From assembly GCA_958418185.1 (NCBI GenBank), contig CATZEP010000004.1, positions 1-60,803 of the forward strand: 60,803 nt of DNA. The letters run 5' to 3'. The position numbers and the translations under genes were made by a program. The first letter of the stretch is position 1; the number at the start of each line of letters is the position of its first letter. Under the pieces are notes generated by a model that did no database searches, was not told the origin of the DNA, and saw only the letters and a program-made list of their open reading frames with translations. The stretch comes from an uncultured Collinsella sp. Its GTDB lineage: Bacteria; Actinomycetota; Coriobacteriia; Coriobacteriales; Coriobacteriaceae. This document shows positions 48,371 to 57,015 of the stretch, in pieces.

Positions 48371-49381
48371 CTAGCTATTGAGCTTGTTAATGTCGTCGTC
48401 GGTGATGGTGCCCTCCTGGCTGGACGATTTATCCTCGGAGGTTGCACCATCGCTGCTCGAATCGGAGGATGCGGACTCACTAGATCCGGTATCGGTCGAC
48501 TGCACGTCGGCGCCCGAGACCGTCTTGGTGGTGAGGTCATAGGGCATCGTGCCGTACCAGACGGAGTGGACCGCCTCGAGTGTGCCATCGACCGTGATAC
48601 CGTCGAGGGCATCGCTCACGGCGCGGCACAGCTCATCGTTGGCCGCGAGGCCCGCGACGCCGAGCGTCGAGGGCGTCTCGAGCGCGCCGACGTAAGAGAT
48701 CTGGCTCATCAGGCGCGCAAGGTAGCCGCCGGCCGTGGAATCGCAAATCACGTAGTCTATCTCGCCGGACTCGAGCGCCTCAAAGCACTCGTTGATGTTG
48801 GAGAAGGTCTTTTGGTTGGCCGTGATGCTCTGCTTGGCGAGCGCTTCCTGCGAGGCCGAAGAGGTCTGAACGCCCAGGGTAGCGGCGTTAAGCGTTTCGG
48901 TGGAAACGCTCAGCGACTCGCCGTCGCTCGTCTTTCCGAACACCGCCGCAGCGTCGTACAGGCAAGTACCAAGCGTGCTGATGTCACCATCCGTGGAATT
49001 GATGTCGCCAATGAAGATGTCGGCCTTTTTGTCGCCAAGCGCGGAATCGACAGAAGACGCATCGACGAAGGCAACCTTGAGGCCCATACGGCTTGCAAGG
49101 GCGCGGGCAGCATCGACCGCGTAGCCCGTGAGGTTACCATCGGCGCCCTGCATGGCTTGCGGGGCATCGGAAGTATCGAGGGCGACCGTCAGAGTTCCCG
49201 GCGTGACCAGGGCATCGTCCGATACCGTGGGGGTAACGGTCTCGCGCTCGATCTGGTCGATCGTGGGCGTCGTGAACGTGGACAGTGGATTGAACGCACA
49301 TCCACTCAGGCCCAAAACGGCAATGACCACCGCGGTCCCAGCACCTAACCGAGCCGCATGCATCAAGCTGCCCCTCACCAT
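48371..49381 (-). CDS. Extracellular solute-binding lipoprotein (family 3, amino-acid type)
   Basis: 336 aa. A signal peptide with lipobox AVLGLSGC (about 20-28) directs lipid anchoring. The family 3 binding fold follows: GTLTVALDTSDAPQAMQGADGNLTGYAVDAARALASRM (first lobe), KADIFIGDINST, and EALESGEIDYVICDSTAGGYLA. The last 50 residues are Ser/Asp/Glu-rich and disordered. ATG 49381 has AGGG 8 nt upstream; the open frame continues to 49879 but shows no homology. No ABC permease is adjacent, so it is an orphan binding protein. Confidence 0.85.
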   Translation of the reverse strand: MVRGSLMHAARLGAGTAVVIAVLGLSGCAFNPLSTFTTPTIDQIERETVTPTVSDDALVTPGTLTVALDTSDAPQAMQGADGNLTGYAVDAARALASRMGLKVAFVDASSVDSALGDKKADIFIGDINSTDGDISTLGTCLYDAAAVFGKTSDGESLSVSTETLNAATLGVQTSSASQEALAKQSITANQKTFSNINECFEALESGEIDYVICDSTAGGYLARLMSQISYVGALETPSTLGVAGLAANDELCRAVSDALDGITVDGTLEAVHSVWYGTMPYDLTTKTVSGADVQSTDTGSSESASSDSSSDGATSEDKSSSQEGTITDDDINKLNS

Positions 49382-49813
49382 GTCCACTACCCTGCCTTCT
49401 GTGTCGTATACAATCCGTGCCCTGCACGGAATATCGGGTTGTTCCCACCAGCTGACCTGGTATTTGACCCCACACTTGCGCACCGGGGCGTTTGCTCGGG
49501 AGGCCGCAGCCACCTTCACGACTGGCCCGCTCGCCCGCGAGGCGGTATTGCCCCAAAGAAAGTAGAACGGACGGTGCGGCTTACATCTAGGACGCGCCAT
49601 GATCGCGCCGCGCGCACGCGGTCGCTTACGTGGATCCCTTTGACCGCGTCTGTCTTGGACTAGGATGGGCATTTCGTCCGTCCGCAACCACAGCCTGGCA
49701 GGAACGTAGGGCATTATAGCTAAGTTCAAGCTATAGTTTAAGGTTAGGGACGTTATTCGCATCGCGAGCACAGATTTCGCAGGTCGGGGCGGACCATTCG
49801 TGCCCCCATGAAG

Positions 49814-49861
49814 CCCGGAGCTCCCCCACGGGGAGCTCCGGGGCACCCGTCTCAGGGTGCC
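49814..49861. repeat. Two adjacent hairpins beside the MITE
   Basis: CCCGGAGCTCCCC (49814-49826) with 49830-49842, and GGCACCC (49842-49848) with 49855-49861. The second overlaps the left end of the element at 49859. No T runs. Of the 733-nt gap 49382-50114, the part 49382-49813 shows nothing I can identify. Confidence 0.6.
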
Positions 49862-50083
49862 CTGTGCAAAAAACGGCAAATATGAGTACTGCTACCAATT
49901 TAGTAGCAGCGTATTTCCGCCCCACGAGCCCTTTTTGAGTTCCGCACAGCCCGCTTGGCGCCAAGATATTCCACATTCGTTTATTATCTCTTCGCTGAAT
50001 CCAGTTTTTCGGCCCAAGTTTCTTTATTTTTGCTGTCACTAATCTAGTAGCAGTACTCATATTTGCCGTTTTTTGCACAGGGC
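49859..50083. mobile_element. MITE-like element with perfect 37-bp terminal inverted repeats
   Basis: The left end 49859-49895 begins GCCCTGTGCAAAAAACGG and is the exact reverse complement of 50047-50083. The total is 225 bp; each end continues into a smaller CTGCTAC/GTAGCAG hairpin. The inside has no credible ORF. No target duplication is obvious. It stands immediately downstream of the gene ending at 50115. Confidence 0.85.
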
Positions 50084-50114
50084 ATATAAACAGACCCCCT
50101 ATAAAGCCATAGTT

Positions 50115-51227
50115 TTACGCCGGCTTGAGCCCAAAGCACGCTCGGAGCGTATTCAGCAGAGCATCTTGCCTCTTTCGACGAGCCTCTACACGATTCTGAT
50201 ATCGCTTACCCATACGCTGGTGGATGCGCCATGCGAGCGCTTCCATCGCCTCCATGTCGCAGAGCATCTCGTTGTTGACCGTCGCGACCTCGATTCCCAT
50301 GGACGCCAAACCCGTATTGCGTTTTTCATCGTGAATGCGCCCGCCGCGAGACGAATGGCCCTGCTCACCGTTGTATTCCAGGTCAAACCGAGCTGCTTCC
50401 TGATAGGCATCGCAAACCGCATACGGCATCCCCGAGATCGCCTGCGCACGGTCGTTGAACTCGATCTTGTGGTCGGTCTTAAAGGGACCGCAGGCAAATC
50501 CGCCATAAGAAAACGGAAGCGAAAACATGGCAAGCATGATGCATTCCATGGGTGAGCGCAGGTTTTCCGACAGAAAGGGGCACAGCCGCCGCAGCTGCTT
50601 GGCCGCGCTCCCCTTGCATGCCGCAAGGTAATCTGCCAGGCGATCGGGCGTCAGCACTGGCTCGACCTCAAAGTAGCCCACATCTGACGGCTGGTCCCTA
50701 TCCTTTGCAAGCCTGTTCACGGTGGGCGAGCTGTAAGGGGGCAGATACTGCCCGCGATCGCTCAGCGAAATCTTGGAGCACAGCTCCTGGGCCAGGGCAA
50801 ATGCCTGGATGCAGCCGACTTCGCGCGCAACGGCGGCACAGAGGGCCTCGGGAGACAAGCTGTACACCCCCGGCTCAACCTCCAAAATCGAGGCGTCCGG
50901 CAGGCCTGCAGAACAAACGGACCAGCTTGCACCAGGCATGCGACGACGCTGCTTCGCCGACCCCACCAGCAGGCACAAGTCTTCTTGGACCTCGCCACTC
51001 ACGGCTTCGGTCCGCACCAAATCGGGAAGATAGATGTCCTCGGCCGAGGGAGACGATGCATGCAGCACACGGCGTTCTTCATCGGGAGCGAGGTCTCTCC
51101 AGCTGATGTAACCCATTTGTCGGCGCTCGGCGCGCATCATGCGCAGCGCCGAGGCACCGGTCAGGACTACGGAGGCCGCCAGTTGCTCGCTTGTCGGCTC
51201 GATGCGCCGCGCTATCTTCACTGCCAC
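50115..51227 (-). CDS. PD-(D/E)XK-like endonuclease-domain protein of unknown function
   Basis: About 370 aa. The C-terminal third has the Vsr/DUF559-like pattern FDLEYNGEQGHSSRGG, then DEKRNTGLASMGIEVATV, consistent with a PD-(D/E)XK nuclease fold. The N-terminal part resembles AbiEi-like or HTH-containing proteins only vaguely; residues near 75-110 include a Cys/Gly stretch. Start uncertain: GTG 51227 has GGGGG 7 nt upstream, and a TTG at 51245 would overlap comF. It lies directly downstream of comF on the same strand. Its role is unknown. Confidence 0.65.
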   Translation of the reverse strand: MAVKIARRIEPTSEQLAASVVLTGASALRMMRAERRQMGYISWRDLAPDEERRVLHASSPSAEDIYLPDLVRTEAVSGEVQEDLCLLVGSAKQRRRMPGASWSVCSAGLPDASILEVEPGVYSLSPEALCAAVAREVGCIQAFALAQELCSKISLSDRGQYLPPYSSPTVNRLAKDRDQPSDVGYFEVEPVLTPDRLADYLAACKGSAAKQLRRLCPFLSENLRSPMECIMLAMFSLPFSYGGFACGPFKTDHKIEFNDRAQAISGMPYAVCDAYQEAARFDLEYNGEQGHSSRGGRIHDEKRNTGLASMGIEVATVNNEMLCDMEAMEALAWRIHQRMGKRYQNRVEARRKRQDALLNTLRACFGLKPA

Positions 51228-51238
51228 AAAACCACCCC

Positions 51239-52045
51239 CTACCAAACGCGTGCGATAGCGAGGCCATCGACTGCTGCGGCGCCGGCACGCTTGAGCTCCG
51301 CCGAGGCTGCTGCCATGGTCGCGCCCGTGGTAATGACATCATCGATGAGCAGCAGACGGCGGCCGCGCACATCCTCGACCGTCTCGTACATGCCCCGGGC
51401 ATGCTCCCGGCGCTCATCGCGGCCGAGCTCTCGCTGGTCACCATGACCGTATTTGACCAGGGCGTCCAGCATCGGGACACCCGAAAGATCGCAAAACGAG
51501 CGCGCGATTGCTTCCATATGGTCGAATCCACGCCGCCGAAACGCCGCCGCAGTCGCGGGCACAAACACCACCGCGTCCGCACCGGACAACACACCGCCGT
51601 AGCGATCGGATGCTGCCACCTGGGCATGCAAGGCAGTGTCGTAGAGCAACTCCGCCAGATACGGTGCCAGACGGCGCTCGCCCGCATCCTTGTACGCCTT
51701 GATGATGCGCGGCAGCGGATGTGCATAGACGGCACACGCCAGGCAGCGATCGAGCGCCTCGGCCATTGCCGAAGACGTGCCCTCGACCGAGCACTCGGTA
51801 CACAGCAAATCCCCAAACGGGGCGCCGCATCGGATGCAACTATGACACGGATCGATGAGCGCGAGCGATGCCAGACAATCCTGGCAGATCAGCGCACCGG
51901 AACGCTCGCAGCCAGCGCATCGCGTGGGCGACAACGCCTCGAGCGCCTCATACGTCGCGCGCTCGGCAAGCGGTAGCAATTCGTCCGCAAACGGTAGGAC
52001 GCCTGCGCCCTGCAAGCGAGTCAATACGTTCAGATGTCTCTTCAT
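51239..52045 (-). CDS. comF: ComF-family phosphoribosyltransferase-like protein
   Basis: 268 aa. An N-terminal zinc ribbon (CAGCERSGALICQDC and CHSCIRCGAPFGDLLCTEC, about 43-85) is followed by the PRTase domain, with the PRPP loop RLLLIDDVITTGATMAAA near 228-245. ComF proteins act in DNA uptake and fork restart. The SD AGGGAGGG lies in the 3' arm of a hairpin just before the ATG. Confidence 0.93.
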   Translation of the reverse strand: MKRHLNVLTRLQGAGVLPFADELLPLAERATYEALEALSPTRCAGCERSGALICQDCLASLALIDPCHSCIRCGAPFGDLLCTECSVEGTSSAMAEALDRCLACAVYAHPLPRIIKAYKDAGERRLAPYLAELLYDTALHAQVAASDRYGGVLSGADAVVFVPATAAAFRRRGFDHMEAIARSFCDLSGVPMLDALVKYGHGDQRELGRDERREHARGMYETVEDVRGRRLLLIDDVITTGATMAAASAELKRAGAAAVDGLAIARVW

Positions 52046-52049
52046 GACA

Positions 52050-52083
52050 CAACCCTCCCTACGCGAAGGCGAAGGGAGGGTTG
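52050..52083 (-). promoter_or_regulatory. Hairpin sequestering the comF SD
   Basis: CAACCCTCCCT (52050-52060) pairs with AGGGAGGGTTG (52073-52083). On the transcript the 3' arm contains the comF SD, 7 nt before its ATG. It may also terminate part of the ricT transcripts. Confidence 0.6.
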
Positions 52084-52146
52084 TCGGTGTAGAGCCATGA
52101 TACCCAGAGGTGCTGGGGTCAGGCGGGTTACATCCGCTTACGGACG

Positions 52147-53841
52147 TTATTCGCCGGCAGGCGGTTGCGGTACGGACGAGGTGCGGGTCGAGCCTTCGCC
52201 ACCGTCCTGGCGCGGCTTGCGGGAGCGACGGCGACGGCGACGCTTTTGACCCTGGTCGGTCGAGCCCTCGCCGCCGCGATCCTCACGCGGTTCGCACTCG
52301 TCGCGAGCGCCGCCGTGCGAAGCCTTGGCGGCAGCTCCTCCGCCATCGCCGGGGCGACGGCGCGTGACCTTGACTTCGCCATCCGAAACCTGATCGGCCA
52401 CAGAAGGAATCGAGGGTTTCTGCTGCGCGCCCGAGGAATGGCGACGACGCGGACGTGACGCGCGCTCCTCCTCGCCACGCGGCTTGCCAGCCTTGTCGGC
52501 AGGCGCGTCGGAGGCCGAGGCGCCCTTGGGAGCGGCACCGGCCTCGCGAGCAGCTGCGGCGCGGAAGGCGTCCTCGCGCTCCTCGCTCGACAGGTGACGG
52601 CGACGACGGCGCGTGGGGTTCATGCCACCGCCGCGATTTTGCTGCTGGGGCTGCTGAGCCTCGCGCTCGCGGGAAGCGTTCTTACCCGCGGCCTCGCCAT
52701 TGTCGACGGACGCCGTGCGCTTGCGGCGGCGACGGCCATCGGCTGCTCCCTCGGTCTCGGGCGCCTCGGCCTTGCCGCGGCCCTTTCCACGGCCACGGCC
52801 CTCGCCCTGGCCCTGAGCGGTGCGAGCATCGGATTCGGCATCGCGACGACGGCGCTTGGGCATCGATGTGCCGGCCAGACGATCGGCGCTCGACAGGCCA
52901 TCGCCCACGTCGACGCCGTTTTCGCGATCGAGTTCCATGAGCGCCAGACGCATCTCGGGCGACTCGATGCGCTCGAGCACGTCGCGCGTCACGCAGTCGG
53001 GGCGGCAGTTGCAGCCCTGCTCGGCGGCCTTCTTTTTGCAACCCTCCGAGCACGTCATATCGGCCAGGTTGACCTTAAAGACTTTGCCGTTCTCCAGGCG
53101 CAGCACCAGCTGCTCACGCGGCGTGTCATATTCCTGGATGCGCGCCTTGCCAAGCGGCGTATCGATAAGCGTCTTCTTTTTGGGCGCGCGGCTCTTAAAG
53201 TCCTTGTACGCCTCGAACTCGTAGCGCAGGCAGCACATCAGGCGGCCGCAGACGCCACTAATCTTGGACGAGTTGAGCGGCAGGTCCTGCTCCTTTGCCA
53301 TGCGGATCGAAACCGGCTCAAACTGTCCGCCAAAGCGCGTGCAGCAGAGCTCCTGGCCGCACTGGGCATAGCCGCCCACCAGGCGGGTCTCGTCGCGCAC
53401 GCCGATCTGGCGCATGTCGACGCGAATGTGCAGCGTCGAGGACAGGTCCTTGACGAGCTGACGGAAATCGACGCGCTCCTCGGCCGCAAAGTAGAACACA
53501 GCCTTCTCGCCGCCAAACAGGTACTCGACGCCGACCGGCTTCATCTCGAGGTCGAGCTCTTTGACCAGACGACGGAAATCGACCATGGCCTCGTCGCCCT
53601 GGATGGCCAGGTCGTCGGCAAGCTGCAGGTCGATGTCGCTCGCCACGCGCAGCACGGGCTTGAGCGGCTGGCCGATCTCATCTTGCGGCACCTCGAAGGG
53701 ATCGGCCGTGACCAGGCCGATCTCGGTTCCGCGCTCGGTGGAGCAAATGGCATAATCGGCCTCGAGGATATCCAGATCCTGCGGATCAAACCACAGGTCG
53801 CGCGAGGCGTAGGTAAACTTAACGGGTACGACTAACGGCAT
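52147..53841 (-). CDS. ricT: RicT/YaaT (PSP1-domain) protein with long basic tail
   Basis: 564 aa. Residues 1-285 are the PSP1/RicT core: PVKFTYASRDLWFDP, the Cys motifs CGQELCCTRFGG and VCGRLMCCLRYEFE (about 160-210), and DMTCSEGCKKKAAEQGCNCRPDC. RicT with RicA/RicF holds Fe-S clusters and directs RNase Y in Bacillus. The C-terminal 250 residues are low-complexity, Arg/Lys/Ala/Gly-rich (RRRRRHLSS-like stretches), which the family lacks and which could bind RNA. It overlaps holB by 10 nt, as in the common tmk-holB-ricT order. Confidence 0.9.
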   Translation of the reverse strand: MPLVVPVKFTYASRDLWFDPQDLDILEADYAICSTERGTEIGLVTADPFEVPQDEIGQPLKPVLRVASDIDLQLADDLAIQGDEAMVDFRRLVKELDLEMKPVGVEYLFGGEKAVFYFAAEERVDFRQLVKDLSSTLHIRVDMRQIGVRDETRLVGGYAQCGQELCCTRFGGQFEPVSIRMAKEQDLPLNSSKISGVCGRLMCCLRYEFEAYKDFKSRAPKKKTLIDTPLGKARIQEYDTPREQLVLRLENGKVFKVNLADMTCSEGCKKKAAEQGCNCRPDCVTRDVLERIESPEMRLALMELDRENGVDVGDGLSSADRLAGTSMPKRRRRDAESDARTAQGQGEGRGRGKGRGKAEAPETEGAADGRRRRKRTASVDNGEAAGKNASREREAQQPQQQNRGGGMNPTRRRRRHLSSEEREDAFRAAAAREAGAAPKGASASDAPADKAGKPRGEEERASRPRRRHSSGAQQKPSIPSVADQVSDGEVKVTRRRPGDGGGAAAKASHGGARDECEPREDRGGEGSTDQGQKRRRRRRSRKPRQDGGEGSTRTSSVPQPPAGE

Positions 53842-54959
53842 TTCAGTGCCTTCCTGATATCGAACAGCATGACCTCGATGGCCAGCTGGGGAGTAACGTT
53901 TCTGGCGATGTTGCGCTCGGCGGTCGCGACCGCCTCGAGCGCCCGGGTGGCACCCGCAACATTCGTCGCGGCGGCAAGCCGCCCGATCGTGTCGCGCACG
54001 TCTTCGTTCACGACGTCGGCCGCCTCGTCCTGAAGTGTCAGCAGCACGTCGCGCATGAGCGTCCGCGCGCTCGCCAGCGCTTCCATGATACCCGAACGCT
54101 CGCGCGCGTTGAGTTCGCGCTTGTTGCGGTCCTCAAGCTGCTTCAATGCTCCACGCGACAGGTAGTCGGCGTTTTGCTCGAGCACCTTTTCCTGTGTGGA
54201 CTTGACCTCGGCGAGCGGCGCCTTAACGGCGACGATGAGCGACTTGGCGCGGCTGAGCACATCAGCCTCGTCGGCAGCGATGAGCGAATCGATGGCGCGG
54301 ACCATTTGGCGGCGAGCATCCTGGCGCTCGGCACTCTTAAGGAACTCGATGCCGCGTGTGGGGCTTCCCGCCACGGCGACCGCCATGCGGCAACGCGCGA
54401 GATCCTGACCCGTCGCGCGGCTCACGGCCTGCGCGGCCACGGTGGGCGACACCAGCCGAAACGGCACGCACTGACAGCGGCTCACGATGGTGGGCAACAT
54501 CACGTCTGCCGAGGTGCCCAACAAGATGAACACAACGCCCTCGGGCGGCTCCTCGAGTGTCTTGAGCAGCGCGTTGGCGGTGTTAGCGCGCAGTTGCTCG
54601 GCACGATCGATGATGTAGACCTTGGCCTTGGCACGGATGGGCGCCAGCGGCACGTCATCGAGCAGCTCGCGGGTCTGGGCAATGAGGTAGCCTGTGGCGC
54701 TCTCGGGCGTGTAATAGTGCACGTCAGGATGCGTATGCCGAGCAACGCGTACGCAGCTGTCGCATGCTCCGCAGCCGTCCTGCTCGCACAGGAAGGCCTG
54801 GGCGAGCGCCCATGCGGCATCGAGCTTGCCGGCACCGGGAGCGCCCAAAAACAGGTAGGCGTGCGATGCGCGGCCGCTGGCGACGGCGTTGGTCAAAAAA
54901 TCGCGAACGCGCTCTTGGGTGTCGAGCTTGGCCAGCAGGCTTGCCTGAGCGGGGGCCAT
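53832..54959 (-). CDS. holB: DNA polymerase III delta' subunit
   Basis: 375 aa clamp-loader subunit. AAA+ domain with P-loop FLGAPGAGKLDAAWALA (about 37-53; the usual Thr/Ser after GK is Leu, so ATP binding is probably lost as in other delta' proteins). The zinc module is CEQDGCGACDSC, and VYIIDRAEQLRANTANALLKTLEEPP with TIVSRCQ are typical. The ATG at 54959 has AAGGAGG upstream; one nt separates it from the tmk stop. Confidence 0.93.
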   Translation of the reverse strand: MAPAQASLLAKLDTQERVRDFLTNAVASGRASHAYLFLGAPGAGKLDAAWALAQAFLCEQDGCGACDSCVRVARHTHPDVHYYTPESATGYLIAQTRELLDDVPLAPIRAKAKVYIIDRAEQLRANTANALLKTLEEPPEGVVFILLGTSADVMLPTIVSRCQCVPFRLVSPTVAAQAVSRATGQDLARCRMAVAVAGSPTRGIEFLKSAERQDARRQMVRAIDSLIAADEADVLSRAKSLIVAVKAPLAEVKSTQEKVLEQNADYLSRGALKQLEDRNKRELNARERSGIMEALASARTLMRDVLLTLQDEAADVVNEDVRDTIGRLAAATNVAGATRALEAVATAERNIARNVTPQLAIEVMLFDIRKALKCR

Positions 54960-54960
54960 G

Positions 54961-55644
54961 TTACTCGGCCTCCTTGGCAAGCGCGGCGGCGACAGCATCT
55001 TGCGAAATGACGAGACCGTACGCGCGAATCTGCTCGACCGTCTTCTCGAAGACTTCCTCGACGGTCGCAGTGGCGTCGATGAGCTTTACGCGGTTTGGCT
55101 CCTCGGCAGCAATGGCGCAAAATCCCTGGTAAACACGCTCCTGGAATGTCATGCCTTTTGCCTCCATGCGATCTGCCGCGCCACGGGCTGCCATGCGTAG
55201 CGCCGCCTGCTCGGGCGTGATGTGGTAGACGAGCGTGAGCGCCGGGTGTGTTCCCGCGACGGCCAGGTTATTGGCATCGCACACTATCTGGCGATCGAGG
55301 CCGTCGGCAAATGCCTGGTAGCAGGTCGTGGAATCGTAGAAGCGGTCGCACAGGACCACCTTGCCGGCCGCGAGGGCGGGAGCTATGACCTCGTGCACCA
55401 ACTGAGCGCGCGCCGCCTCGTAGAGCAGCAACTCGCAGGTGTCGCCCATCGCCGTATTGGCGGGGTCGAGCAGCAGAGCGCGGATCTTTTCGCTGATGGC
55501 GGTGCCGCCCGGCTCGCGCAGGCTCACAACCTGGTAGCCAGCGAGTTCGAGCGCGCGGGCAAGCAGACGCGCCTGCGTGGACTTGCCGGCACCATCGACG
55601 CCCTCGAGCGTGATAAAGCTATGTTGAGCGGGCTCAAAAGCCAT
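54961..55644 (-). CDS. tmk: Thymidylate kinase
   Basis: 227 aa; phosphorylates dTMP to dTDP. P-loop LEGVDGAGKST (about 13-23), SLREPGGTAISEKIR (DRX-type substrate motif), LCDRFYDSTTCYQ, and a short LID with RGAADRMEAKG. First gene of tmk-holB-ricT. The upstream gap 55645-55890 contains the 67-bp palindrome. Confidence 0.95.
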   Translation of the reverse strand: MAFEPAQHSFITLEGVDGAGKSTQARLLARALELAGYQVVSLREPGGTAISEKIRALLLDPANTAMGDTCELLLYEAARAQLVHEVIAPALAAGKVVLCDRFYDSTTCYQAFADGLDRQIVCDANNLAVAGTHPALTLVYHITPEQAALRMAARGAADRMEAKGMTFQERVYQGFCAIAAEEPNRVKLIDATATVEEVFEKTVEQIRAYGLVISQDAVAAALAKEAE

Positions 55645-55754
55645 GAGCGCAGCCCCTTCCTATAAGGCGCGTAAATGCAGATATATCAACCAAGCCATGA
55701 TACCCCAGGGGCAGGCGCGCCCCAAATCGGGCCTAGTCATTGGGGACGTTCTAA

Positions 55755-55821
55755 AGTTGCGGTGAAATAGGGACTGTTTGGCGGTCTCAGAGCTTCAATC
55801 AGTCCCTATTTCACCGCAACT
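55755..55821. repeat. 67-bp palindromic element, copy B
   Basis: Perfect 22-nt arms (55755-55776 and 55800-55821) with a 23-nt centre unlike that of copy A (11865-11931). AGTCATTGGGGAC (55735-55747) stands upstream, the reverse complement of the motif upstream of copy A. Confidence 0.85.
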
Positions 55822-55890
55822 TATGATGGGGAATTTTGGACGCTGGGTATAATCGTCGTATTGCATTGAAATGTGGCGAAAGGAGTGGCA

Positions 55891-56874
55891 ATGTCTCGGT
55901 ATTGCGCCTCGTGCGGCAAACTTCTTGCAGATGATGCCAAGTTCTGCACCTCATGCGGTGCACCCGTTGAGCAGACAACCGCAAGCAATGGCCAACCCGC
56001 GTTTGAGCAGACCGGCTTCCTCGATACGCCGCAAGCTAAGCCGGACGACCCCCTCGCCTATCGCCCCGACCCCGCCGCCAGCCCCGCAGCGGTCGAAACG
56101 ACGCAGCGCATACCCGTCGCGGACACCCCGCCCCAACAGCAACCGGCATCTACGTACGCGCCTGATTCACCGCAGGCCCCCGCCGCCAAAAAGAGCAGCA
56201 CCAAGGCGCTTATCGCCGTTATCGTTGTGCTGGTGGCAATCATCATCGCCCTGGTCATTTTCTTTGTGATCAAGCCTTTCGACAACGCCGCCACGCAAAC
56301 GACTGCCGAGATTACTAAGCTGCACCATGATGTTGACGATGATGACCTCAAGCCTCTCGACGACCCCAATAGCCTTTTTGACGATGACGACGAGGACGAC
56401 GAGGATGGCAGCCAGGCAACCCTCTCCGAGCAGAACCTCTACCGTCGCCTGAGCGAATACTACGACCTGCTCGAAGATCTCGATAGCCAGGTCCGTGCCT
56501 GCGCGCAGGCCTTCAATGGCAGCTATCTGGAAGAAGATCGTACCGCCCGTCAAAATCTCGCCGACGTCGCCGAGCGCACGGAAGACACCATCGAGCAGTA
56601 CTACGATATCGTCGAGGACCTGGACGTCCCCATGAGCTCTAAGAACTACAGTTCCTGGAAAGACATCGTTGCCCTGTATGACGACCTGGACAACCGCATC
56701 GACGCGATCTGCGATGCCTGGGAGATCAGCTTAAAGTACGCAAAGCCCGCGGACCATAAGAACGAGATCGTGGCGCCGCTGTCGCGCGACAACGTGGCGG
56801 GCACCAATGACAATAAGTACCGCCTAGACTTTGAGGAGCGCTATCCCGGCGCCAAACCCGTCGAAGTGAACTAA
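55891..56874 (+). CDS. Zinc-ribbon membrane protein of unknown function
   Basis: 327 aa. N-terminal zinc ribbon YCASCGKLLADDAKFCTSCG (residues 4-23), a Pro/Ala/Thr-rich linker, one transmembrane segment (ALIAVIVVLVAIIIALVIFFVI, about 103-124), then an acidic stretch and a helical extracytoplasmic domain (SEYYDLLEDLDSQVRACAQAF, TEDTIEQYYDIVEDLD). AAAGGAG precedes the ATG at 55891. It is a single gene, convergent with the topoisomerase. Function unknown; similar architecture occurs in envelope-stress or sensor proteins. Confidence 0.82.
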   Translation: MSRYCASCGKLLADDAKFCTSCGAPVEQTTASNGQPAFEQTGFLDTPQAKPDDPLAYRPDPAASPAAVETTQRIPVADTPPQQQPASTYAPDSPQAPAAKKSSTKALIAVIVVLVAIIIALVIFFVIKPFDNAATQTTAEITKLHHDVDDDDLKPLDDPNSLFDDDDEDDEDGSQATLSEQNLYRRLSEYYDLLEDLDSQVRACAQAFNGSYLEEDRTARQNLADVAERTEDTIEQYYDIVEDLDVPMSSKNYSSWKDIVALYDDLDNRIDAICDAWEISLKYAKPADHKNEIVAPLSRDNVAGTNDNKYRLDFEERYPGAKPVEVN

Positions 56875-56892
56875 CGCCTTGTCGTTTCCGAG

Positions 56893-56951
56893 CCGGCAGT
56901 TAGGGACGTTCCTAAACTGCCGGCAGAAAAAGGAATGTCCCTAACTGCCGG
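56893..56951. repeat. CTGCCGGCA-type repeat element
   Basis: CCGGCAGTTAGGGAC (56893-56907) is the exact inverse of 56937-56951; the centre contains CCTAAACTGCCGGCAG. Related to the 24-bp repeats flanking the ATPase gene. Confidence 0.7.
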
Positions 56952-56953
56952 TC

Positions 56954-56993
56954 AAAAAACGAGCGAGGATCATGGGACCCTCGCTCGTTTTTT
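56954..56993. terminator. Bidirectional terminator between the zinc-ribbon gene and the topoisomerase
   Basis: AAAAAACGAGCGAGG pairs with CCTCGCTCGTTTTTT. T runs on both strands serve the convergent genes. Confidence 0.92.
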
Positions 56994-57015
56994 GGGCAAT
57001 GTTTCGACTGCGCCG

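Noticed and set aside
49382..49879. N-terminal extension of the solute-binding protein
   Set aside because: The lipoprotein signal peptide begins at 49381 with an SD; the extra residues show no domain.
49731..50078. 115-codon frame across the MITE-like element
   Set aside because: It is a by-product of the inverted ends; no SD and no homology.
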